A DNA stretch of 64,000 nt from Heligmosomoides polygyrus polygyrus (Eukaryota > Nematoda > Chromadorea > Rhabditida > Heligmosomidae): NCBI GenBank assembly GCA_947396885.1, contig OX377202.1, positions 5,084,001-5,148,000 on the forward strand, read 5' to 3'. Below are positions 22,101 through 34,100 of the stretch, piece by piece. Numbering within the stretch: position 1 is the stretch's first letter; every line of letters starts with the position of its first letter. Made by a program: the position numbers and the translations under genes. Under the pieces are notes generated by a model. It did not search any database. It was not told where the DNA came from and was given only the letters and a program-made list of their open reading frames with translations.

Positions 22101-25100
22101 AAATCAGGAACGCGTCGTTGACAAGGGGGTTGAAGTCCAGCCTGGAACGTTTCTTTCTTCAGCGAATCGCAAAGCTGGAAATGGTCTGTTCATAGTCTGC
22201 GACGGGAACCACAGCAGCGACTGAATCGTTCGTGCAAAGCATACATATCGATTTTTGTCGGGCGGTTGTTCAGCATTAATCGATATGTATGTTTTGCCCG
22301 GGCGACCTATCGCTCCCGTGGCTCTTGTCGCAGACTATGAACAAGCGTTAAGGAATTGACGACAGCTCGAACCAACTGTGGGAATGCGCCATGCGATCTA
22401 CGTTCACTTGGTGCTGTCAAGACTAATCAACGAGGACCTCGTTCCTATTCGAAAGTCACCTAAGAGTCACTTACGCTAATTCAACGAGTGCAGTCATATT
22501 GCTGATGTGGGATAGTCCAGCTGTTGTCAGCCTCTCGAACCGATCACCACACAGGGTGAACACCCGCAAGTCGCACAGCATTCGGGAAATCATGCTGAAA
22601 ATCAATATTTTCATTACTCTTATATCTTTCCTTATTTTTCATATAAATCATCAGTGAACAATATGTCATAGCTACTTCTGCTAGGTCATTCAGCAGGCCT
22701 TTCCTTGTCGTAGTAAAAAGTTTCTGATGTGTTTCTGGGCTCAAACGGCAATGGATTTATCCAAAGAAGGCAGTTCGTCTATCAGTATTTTTCTTCGAGG
22801 GAGCAATTAGGGCATGTTCATACTTCGCGACGGAATCCATTGGTAGGTAAGGCGAATCATACGTGTCGATTTTCGTTGGGAGATCGCTCGGCAAAAATCG
22901 ATACGCATAATTTGCTTGGTCGACTGATCGCACCCGTCGCGAAGTACGAAGAGACCCTTATACTTCAACCGCCACGCGACAGATCGATACGGATGCCTCT
23001 ATAGTTGGGCTCGGTCAGCCGTCGACCAAGATTAATTCTATTAAACGGCAAAAAGTTTAGGCGTCGTCGGCTTCTTCAGAGCCAGGAAAAGTCGAAGACA
23101 TTTGTGAAGCTGTTCCCTCAGACACCATTTCTTAATCCAGAATACTCTTCCTAAGGAAAATGGAGGCAAGATATTCAAGGTACAACGTCATCCACCTGGA
23201 AGGTTAGCTGCACCTCAGATCTTGCCTCTATTTTCCTTACAAAGAGCATTCTGTAACAAGAAATGATGTTTGGGGGAACAGCTTCATGTCGCCGCCTTTT
23301 CCATGCTCTAAAGAAGGCGACGACGCCGAAGCGTCAGGCGTAATAACGTTGATGGCGTTCTTCACTTTGTTCTATTGATACGTGGACAGAAAAATGGTAA
23401 AAAAGTAAAACCTGGTCTGCCTTACCAGGAGACTATCTCAACGGTACGTCGGAACGGCCCAAGTGTTGTATATGGGCAGAATCGCCGCTCTCTGGGAAAC
23501 AGCAAATTACAAATATCTCGACCCCAATACAACTCTGCGCAGAGTTAGGTACGACAGAAGTTGAGTCGTTGGCGGCGTTAGCCTAATGCCTGCACGCGGA
23601 GGGCGAGCTCAAGTTGGTTGAAAACAGCGATTATGGGGATTACGCCGCCCCTCTACCCACTGCGCCACCATCGCTAGCTCATCATCGCTGTTTCCAGCCA
23701 ACCTGAGCTCGCCCTCCGCCTGCAGGCATAGGACTAACGCCGCCAACGGCTCAATTTCCGTCGTCCCTAACTCTGCGCAGAGTTCTGTTGTGGTCGAGAT
23801 ATTTGCATTTTGTTGTTTCCCAGGGAGAGGCGATTCTGCCCATATATGACCCTTAGGCCGCTCCGACCTACCGTTGAGACAGTTTCCTGGTTAGTCAACA
23901 GCTGAACGAACTCATCTATACAGTAACTACGTCAAGATTTACTGAAAGCCGAACTCGAACGATATAGGTGCCTTCTGTACCTTCGTACATATCTTACGAA
24001 AGACGTTCCTCGTTGCTGTACAGTGTATGCGATTCTATCAATTCTCGAACATGGTCTCTTTTAGTCAGGAATGCACAGTAACTCGTCGTATTGCTTGGTA
24101 GGTGTGAACAGGCATTTGGCCACAGTACATGGGCACGGCTGTTTAAGAGCGCTCTCTAGCGATTAGTAAGCAGGTTTGATCGATACCGGTGACTACAGTA
24201 CTAGCATGACGCAGGGCGAGTTAGGCGTGATCTACAGGGTGCGTAAAAAGTATTGACGCACTAAATGTAAACGTTAGAAATAACAACACATTCTAAAATT
24301 TAACAAGTTCATATACAAAATGTCAACAATGATCTAGCGAACAGAATAGCATCACTTGTATCTTATATGGGCTCCTTTGCTGCGAATGCAGAGGCGAAGA
24401 CGACGAGGAAAGGCATCGACGGTGCGCCGCAAGTAGTCCACGTCGATTTCGTTCCATGCTTTGACCTTCAGTGACTTGATACTTTTGTGCATTCAACCCG
24501 TAAAAGTGTTGCATACTCTTCAAGGACCTCCAAAGTGCCAATTCTGGCGGAAGGCTCGCTGCAAGGGATGCGCATCCGGCCAGTATCATGGTTTGTGCAT
24601 TAATCACAAGCGTCTCTCGTTTTCGTGCACACAGGAGTGAAGATAAATCAGTAGAACTATCTGTATTAATGTCCTAAAGAAGCAACTTTTTCCTTGGCTC
24701 GAATTCCACCTCGAGAGTAAGCCGTACGTCTTCCGGCAGGATCAGACTCCTGCGCAGGGTCGAGGATTGTTCAGGATTGGTGCCGCGCCAGCTTGAAGGA
24801 CTTCATTTCGGCGGAGGAATGACCTCTCTACAGACCGAATTTGAATCCCCTGAATTACTCTATATGGGAAATTTTGGAGAACAACGCTTGCGCTACTTCC
24901 CACAAAAGTATGAAGTCAGGGAAGGATGATCTGGATTCAATTCAGTGGGAGGTGAAGGGACGGACCCGGGGAATCCTCATTTTAGAAGTGGCACTAAAGG
25001 GCATGGGACCAATACACCTCCCCAGGGTACTTGGCCTTGGCAGCTTCAGGTGCCCCATGGGGCAGGTTGATGTCCCACGTGTTGACGGCACAGCCGCTGC

Positions 25101-28100
25101 ACTGGGGCCATCGACTTGCAACACCTCCCTTGCAGCGAGCCTTCCGCCGGAATTAGCACTTTGGAGGTCCTTGAAGAGTATGTAACACTTTTACGGGTTG
25201 AATGCACAAAAGTATCAAGTCACTGAAGGTCAAGGCATAGAACGGAATCGACGTGGACTACTTGCGGAGCACCGTCGATGCCTTTCCTTGTCGTCTTCGC
25301 CTCTGCATTCGCAGCAAAGAAGCCCATATAAGGTACAAGTGATGCTATTCTGTTCGCTAGATCATTGTTGACATTTTGTATATAAACTTGTAAAATTTTA
25401 TAATGCGCTGTTATTTCTAACGTTTACGTTTAGTGCTTTCTACGCACCCTGTACAGTTTATGCTTCAGTCGACCGTCGGCGCAGCTTTATGAAAGCTGTC
25501 ACTATTGATCGCCTGAGCAGCGTGATCGATGCTGATGGCTTTCAGCTTTCCGCGCCGACTGGCGACTGAAGTATAAACCGTGCCTTAGTGATATTTCTAT
25601 ACCCTGTTTTCCAAGAACATCATGCCTGTGAACCGTCGAAACGAAAACCCACCTTAAATTCTCGTCAGTGATCTTATAGCAGTCATTCACTCGCAGTTCC
25701 TTCAGACCACCAGCACACGTGCACAGATCCTCCAAAGCCATCTCATCAATGTGTAGACATCCGTCCAAGTACAGCTGTATTAGAAACTCGTCTAGAAACA
25801 AACCCGTTTGTTATCGGCCCTTTCTAACCCACCTGTTCTAGCTGATTTCCGAACAATCGGAAACATCTGCCGTGTAACCGACGACAACCGCGTAAGTCAA
25901 TGAATTGTAGACATCGGCCACATCCTTTGATGAGGTACCAGAACGCCTAAATTACCCAACTCCGAGTGGTGATTTCTTTTCAGTCACTTCGCAAACTGTG
26001 CCAAGGACTTCTAGGTTTTAGCCATTTTCGTCTGAAGAATAGTAGCATTCTGATCGAAATCGCCGCAGTTTTCGAGATTTTCGGCTATAGAGAGAACCAC
26101 AAGACGATCACTAGAGGGAAGGGGTGCAATCTCGAAAGTATTAAGGTCTTACTCATGAGTCAAGATTCTTAAGGATAAACGGATCTATCCTAGTCCGGGG
26201 GGGGGGGGTAACTAAAAAGCGGGTAACAAAATGAATTGAGTCTTACCGAGCGGTTCCCAGAAAACGAGGTGGAACCTAAAAGAAACCAAAACCGAACGAA
26301 CAAACAAAAAATGATAAATCGCCGCGGTTCACAACCGTCTCGGCGGGCAAAGAGCGACGGAATGGAGGCATGCCGCGTGCTGACCGCCGGCTGACATGTT
26401 ATAACAGGATCTAACATGGTGAGGACGGCGCATGAAGCCGCATGCCGCATGCTGACCGCCGCCTGACATGTTATAACCAGGATCTAACATGGTGAGGAGA
26501 GCACACAACTTTGCCTGCTTACAACCACAACACATTTAATTTTTTCGTTTTTTTTCTTCATGACTTTTCTTGTTTAGGTCTCATATTGTTCTGTAACAGC
26601 CGCTCGGTAAGCAAGTGGATTTGCTACATGTAATACTTTTTAGTTATGTGCCCCCCCCCCCCGGACTAGGATAGATCCGGATAAACTATTTAGCAGTTTC
26701 TAAGATTTTTGTGGACTAAAAGGTATTTCTCCTGTTTTATTTACACTTTTCAATACTTTTGAATGACGTTTTGCTGCGATCTAAACTCTAGCGCCAGGCG
26801 GGACTCGAACTCACACTTCCTGTTTACTGGACAGGAGGGTGCTGTACGCCATTACACTGCTGGCGCTGTTCGCAACATTCAACCTGAAGGACGCCTATCA
26901 ACACTCACCCGTATATTGAGATGAGCCGCACGCTGATATCAGCATTGAAACAGTTCAGCTAAAGGTCTCGATATTCGTTCAACTGAACAGCACCACTGGT
27001 GTAATGGAGTAGAGGATCTTCCTCGAAAAGAAGGGGTGCGGGTTCGAGTCCCATCTGGAGCTGGAGTTTTGATCGCAAAAAATCGTCATTACACCAGCTT
27101 ATCACCTCAATAACAGCCATGGAGGCTAAAAGTAACTGACACTTTAACCTTCCATTAATTCATTACAGTAGGACGCACTAGCTAAAATCGTGACGATAAG
27201 GTTGATGGGTTGGTTGACAGCGAATTTATTAGCGGAACCTCTTTCTGGGTAAGACTGTTAGCTAATACAACATAGAACCTTCAACATTGTCTTGAATCGA
27301 CTGCCAGGAACACTCCCTATCCCAGAGAACCATTTATACTTCGTGGGAAAAGCGACCTGCGCGGCCCTGTGTCCTCGCTTCAGACTGAAAATCAGTGGTC
27401 GCTCACTACGGTGATCTGAAGTATGAACGGACGCAGTGCAATACACTGACAAAAAGAGCCTCCAAATTTGCAAGCTTTTGCGATGCAACTTTTACAGGAT
27501 GTAGGGTCCCGTGTGATGAGTTCAAAAGCATAGTTAATCTTTCGGAATACTCTTCTGTGGTCGAAAAAAGGCGTGTCAGAATGTGGTCACGAAGTTCATC
27601 ACACCTTGCTGCCACCCCACCGAATGTGGTAGGTTGGCGCAGTGGATAGGGATGTTGCCTCTCGAGCGCACCGAATGGGTTTTATGGTTCGGTCCTCGGT
27701 GTCGCCAATCTTTTTGCACACATCGGATCGTTATCATTGTATTCTTACGTGATCGCAGGAGTCAACGTGTACACGATTAATGCCTTTAATAAGTAAATAT
27801 AGCCCTTATGTGTTTTCATATGAGTTACCTCTCAATGGATCAATATCAATAAACAAAATTCATACGTGCAAGAGAATTTTTATGCAAGCGATCCAATAGA
27901 ATGATACAGTGCAAATACGGATCCATTGAGAGCTAGGACTCAAATGAAAGCCCAAAAGGGATACATTTACTTACTAAAACCGTTAATCGTCTATAAATTG
28001 ACTCCTGTGATCACGCAAGCACATAACAATAACGTAATAACGTGTGCAAAAACTTCGATGACACCGAGGACCGAGCCATAAAACCTATTCGGTGCGCCCG

Positions 28101-31100
28101 AGAGGCAACATCCCTATCCACCGCGCCAATCGATAACATTCGGTGAGGTGCAGCAGACCGTGATGAACTTTGTGTTCGCGTTTTCACATGCCTTTTTTCG
28201 AAAACAGAAGAGCATCCCAAAACAAAATTAACTGTGGTTTTTGACTCATCACACGGTACCCTACATTCTGTAAAAATTGTATCGCAAAAGGTCACCGCAA
28301 GTTTGGAGGCTCTTCTTGTAAGGCTCGCTGCCCCGTTCATACTTCAACATGACTTGAAGAGCTAAGTACACAAAAATGTTGGGAGATTTAACGAGCTAAT
28401 ATGCCAATAGGCAAACCATTCTCTAGTACAAACGCACCTTATCAGAAGCGTTGTCCATATCTCTGTACGTAAGCCGCTTCAGATTCGTAAGCGACTCTCC
28501 AAGATCACATAGCGCTTCCCAGGATGCACGAACTCCCGACAGATCCAACTGTAATACCGACGAGGTTATCAATGAGGTGGTTTTCTAGGTGTGTATTCTA
28601 CTTTTTGATGCCATTGGGAAGCCCACAGTTGACCTACAGTTGAGTGTCTCATTCGCAGGGTGAGCCGAAATGAAAGGTCTAGTTGCCCTGGACCACTGAG
28701 CGATAAGGAAGTCACTTGCCTCTTCAAGCAGCGGACAGCTGGCTGCGATGATCTCAAGTGCCTTCTCATCCATCAGATGCACTATACCACTAACGTCCAA
28801 CGACTTCAGATGAACACCTGCTCGCCTTAGTATCGCCTGAAAGACCTCACTTGTATATGATTGGAAAAAATTCCATTTGTAGACAAAATGAGAAGCTAGA
28901 AACGAGTTGAAGGAGGTAAATAAAAACACCAAATTTTCCAAGCTGCATTAAAAATGAGAGACCAGGGTTATACGAATAAAGAAAAAATCCGAAGAAAATT
29001 GCTTACTTTGAGATGGTTGTTACGGAATGGCTTGTTCTTCCCGAAACCATCGCAGTCTCTAGCTAGCACCAGCTTCGGCACCAGCGACCATGACTGTAAA
29101 GTGGTTTGTAGTAGAAGACTTGGCGCGATCGCAGCGTTTATAAGATGAAAATTTAATTTGAATTTAATGAAAAAATGACACCAGGGATTTGGTCATTACG
29201 CTGCACCGCGCGCTTTCATTGGTAGGGGGGGGGGGGGGGGGGTGGGTGGTCGCCGAATACAATACCCAAACTTCCGTAAAATAAGGTGCTTTACTACAGT
29301 GTGGAAGTATAAATACGATGTGATGACGCAAAAATCAATATCTACGCCAAACATGGTGAGGCCCCGCACTTCGACACAAGTATAAACTATGCCTTAGTTG
29401 CGTGCGCATTCTTTGATTCCATTAATCTATTGAGCCTCAATGAAAGAAAGGCTATGGAGTCGCTAAGGTCGCTTAGTTTATACCTCAGGCGCCGCGCGGC
29501 GTGAAAGTTAGCAAGATCGATTACGCCGCCAGCTCGATCGATGTCGGTCCTTATTCCACAACAGCACAGCGCAGGATTGAAGTACAAATCCTGCATAATG
29601 AAAGAAGCCATGAAACACGCTGAAGTTCTAGATCAGGTTAGAGCGTGACGGTGCTTGCCACTCAATTAGAGGCGCACTAAGTTGCGTTGATGCCGTTTCT
29701 ACAGTATCGTGCTCAGCTTCCCATCGGCCTTTGAGTAAGTTCTCACATTAAGGCCTAGTTTGGGTTCCCCCCCCCCCCCCTGCGCCGCCGCGCGACGTGG
29801 CATCATAGTCGGAATAGGTGTCGATCGGGTGGCGCGAAAAATCAATATCTATGGCAATCGTGGTGCCGCGCCGCGCGGCGGCGCAAGTATAAACTAGGGT
29901 TAAAGGGCTGTTCGTAATCCACTACGATTGCGACAATGACTACCGATAGCCTGAACAAATCATGCAAATCGATTAAAACTAGGTGGTTTCGCGTAAAGAT
30001 CATGAGCCAAACCAGAGCGACCAGTCGCTGCAGTTGCGGAGTATAAAAAAGTCCTGCGCTACATAAGAACATGGACATAAATCAATGGTACATCGTCACT
30101 CACCTTCATAGAGGCCTCCATACATCGTTTACTGACGCGTTCCATGCGAATGGTGTCGTTCACCGGCAGGTATGCTGCGATTCGCTCGAGCGCATTTGGT
30201 GCGATCTCGTCCAGCGAACAACCCTAAAGAAGTCGGCTTGACGAGGGAAGAAACGAGTCAGAGAGGCATTCCATCTCCACTTGGAGCTGGACTCGTGATC
30301 GAGTCTCCACAGAGAAATGAGATTTTGGAAGGCGGGGGGGGGGGGGGGGGGGGAGGGGGAGGTGTACAGCTGTCGGAGCTACAGCACTAGAGAAAGGCCT
30401 GGACATCTTTACTCAGCAAAGAAATGCACCTAACCGATCCATAATCGGTAGTCTTCCTACCCTCCACGTTAGTATAAAATGCGCTTTGAAAGTACTGCGA
30501 AGACATAGTTTCACTTCAAACGAAAACCTGAAGGGTAATCGAAATCATTTGACGTTTCTCACAGCACTACGCGAGATTTACGCCTCGGTCATCGGGCTGC
30601 GCGGCATTACGAAAACAGTCAGTATCGATTGTCTACGCCATCTAATCGATAAAAGGACTAAGGACGGCGTTACTCAATCGCTCCGAATGTCCTGTAGGCT
30701 AATTTGAATGCGTATTTGGTCTATACAGATGGCCAACCGATGAACAAGTCAGCCCTTTATCCGTCCCAGACAAGACATACCAATTCATCGACTCCGGATT
30801 GATGAAAGACTGGGTAGGAAATCCCAATCAAGAGTCTGAAATCGAGTGCACGCGACAGCCGGCATCTTTTACGACCGCGCTCCACGCGTCCGTTACCAAA
30901 TCGATATTGGTAGCATTCACAACTCCACGCCGTTTGGCGATTGAAGTATAGGTCCCATCTTAGAGGTATTTCATACTCCTAGCGCGAGTGGCGCATCGGT
31001 CCACGAAGGCATTCCAGGCTCACTCTCGAAGAGTGGCGCGCTGCGCTCTCCGAGAGCCCTATGAGCCTGGAATGCCTTCGTGGGTTCATCCTTGAATCAC

Positions 31101-34100
31101 ACTTTCGCATTGCGCGAGCTGTCTATCGCCACGACTGTTAGCCCTAGCTTGTAGTTGAAACGCTGCGCTGAACGGCATTATAGTCGGTACAGATATCGAT
31201 CGGACGGCGCGAAAAATCGATATCGTTGTGATCGTATTGAGGTCGTGATGCCGCCACGCGCGAGAGCGCATGTATAAACTAGGATTTACGCCCTGTTCAT
31301 GGTTCGCGGGGAGGGGGGGGGGAGCGACAGAGGCGAGTAGTCGCATGGACAAAGACTAGATATATAGACTATTGTCGGGCGGTCGCTCAGCATTAATCGA
31401 TTCGTATGCTTTACACAAGCGCCGTAGTCGACTCTATCGCGAACTATGACCACACCATAACCTCGCGCTTGATTGCCTAGAGACGAGCCACGTCTAGAAT
31501 TGCGCCACTTTCAAAACTCATCGAGAAGTATGGACATGACCTAGAAATGCCTATAGTCCGCGATGGTCTCGGACTATGAACAGCTCTCCAAGTCAGACTC
31601 ACCTCATAGCCACTGTTAGACATCGTTGTTGAAGCCAAGGACTGGTTTGAGGAAGCGCGCGAAAGATCGTACATCTCATCTGAATGTAGAGCTATCCAAG
31701 AATGACAAATCTACGGTATCAGATGGCAGATGACAATGGAAGCCGTACCTTTAGTATCGTCCGTCAGAACCACTCCTTTGCCTCCTTTTCGCTTCGACAC
31801 GTACTGAAATTTAAAGAAATGGCGATAATAGAGCTTAGCCTTGGTTGACAATGTGAACTATTCTTCGGCGTTGTCCCAGTTCTTAGTGAATAAACTGAAG
31901 GAAATCAACTAACCGCCGAGACGACCATATACTGTTCGTAGAACTTCAGCTCCTCGCGTGGCGCATTCTTCGCCTTTACAGCGTCTTCGGCTTTCCTTGA
32001 AATGTGGTGATGATAAAACTATGGTAGCTTTCAGCTGTTAAATCAGCTATAGACACGATCGTACTTGAATGTGATCGTCGCCATTCCGCAGTTCTTTGTA
32101 TGCTTCGGCATTGTCCCAAACAACGAATGTCGTCGGTCTTCTCTTGGCAAGGAGCAGTGTGATACCTAGAAATGGAGGGAGGTTTCTGCGAGTATAAACT
32201 GCCTTTTTCGGTCCACAATGCCCTAACACATCCTAGAACGTGGTTGATACTGTTCTCACGCCAAATTGAACACTTTCAAATCGAATCGGAAACTTTTCGA
32301 ATCAAATTTGACACTTCTCGAATCAACTTACAAGGGAACTGTCTGAACGGTATGCCGGAACGGCAAGAACGAGTATTATAAGGAGAATCCCCGTCCTCCA
32401 AATAGTAACAGAACAAGTTTTGTTTTTGCCGAATCCTTGAGGCAAACGAATACGAGGGTGTAATGGTTAAGGGTCCGCAGACCGAGCTCTTCACGGCAGC
32501 GCAAGATCCCGGTGTCGTGGAGAGGGTGGCGCAGCGGTAGAGAGCACGCCTCATGTTCGTGATGTCTTGGGTTCGGTTCCCATGCTAGGTCGCGTTTTTG
32601 CAGTTTTACCATAGTATCGGATTTCTATAGAGATTTTCATATCTGAACTTGTTTTTGGAGTTTGCTACAGTAAGATGTTTTTATTACTTACTATTTGTCG
32701 ACATCTCATAATTCACCAGCAATGTCCGAAATATGCCGAATGCGATTTTATATGAAACTTTTACTCCAATAAATTGGTCATAAGGTGGTAGGTCAAGTTC
32801 AAGATCATGTGGTCCCCTCCTACACTGTGAGTACACTGGTGGCACTTACCTCACCGACACCAATAAATTGCATTTGAACCATTTTTCTGGCATTCTGCCG
32901 CTGTTTCTTGTTGTTCCTGTGTCGAAATTTCTTACATTGTCAATAAGAACAATTTATTGGAGTAAAAGTTTCATATATAATCGCATTTTGCATAATTCGG
33001 ACATTGCTGGTTAATTACGAGATGTCGACAAATAATAAGAAATAAAAACAACTTACCGTAGCAAACTCCAAAAACAAGATCAGATATGGAAATCTCTATG
33101 GGAATCCGATACTATGGTAAAAGTGCAAAAACGCGATGTAGCATGGGAACCGAACCCTAGACCTCCCGAACATGAGGCGTGCCCTCTACCACTGTGCCAC
33201 CCAGTTCACGACACCGGGATCTTGCGCTGCCGTGAAGAGCTCGCTTTGCGGACCCTTAACCATTACACCCTCGTACTCGTTTGCCTCAAGGATTCGGCAA
33301 AAACAAAACATGTTCTGTTACTATTTGGAGAACGGGGATTCTCCCTACAGTACTCGTTCTTGCCGTTCCGGCGTACCGTTCAGACAGTTCCCTCATTAGA
33401 CACTCTTCTGAGCAAGCTTAACGCCTTTAAAAGCAAGTTGGACATCTTCCAAATCAAAATGAGCGTCTTCCAAATTAAGCTAGAGACCCTCCGTGAAGGT
33501 AAGAATAAGCTTTTGTCCAACTTAGTATGGCTTTCTCAAAACTTTTCTTATTCACCTGCCCCAATGAGCTGACCATTGGTTTCACGTGGGTAGTCCATGT
33601 AATAAACATGTATAAAAGAGCAAATTGTTTGTCATTTTTTTATCTCCGAGGAAAAATGAGGGTTTATGGCTTCCTTTGTGTTGCAGAAAGGCGGCATTTT
33701 TAATGTTAAAAAAGATAGCGTCATGCAGGTATCGAGGACGGACGTCGCGATTTTCCTTTGACTGGTAGAAAAAATTCTGATTGCGTGGACTTGTCAACGG
33801 TACAACGAAAACATCTGTAGGAAACACACAGGCAACATTTATCTTCACTTTGCTGTCTCAGGTAAGTAACGTCTACACTATCAATCAGACAAAAATCGTG
33901 AGGAGCTAGACGGTGTGCATGGCGCGACCTCTTATTTTCATCCGGAGACAAAAAATTGCCGCCTTCTGCTATTTAGAGTATGCTCAAAACCATTATTTTT
34001 CTATGAAAAATGAAAATTTTAGATATTTTGAAGCAAAATCTGTTCAATTAGTGGGGCAGGTGAATGCGAACCTTTCAAGAAAGTCAGGATCTATCCTAGT

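Noticed and set aside
33114..33572. 152-codon open frame, the longest in the window
   Set aside because: It reads through the right arm of the foldback at 32333 and then 21-bp repeat units. A mirror frame exists in the left arm, and the heptad look comes from the 21-bp period.
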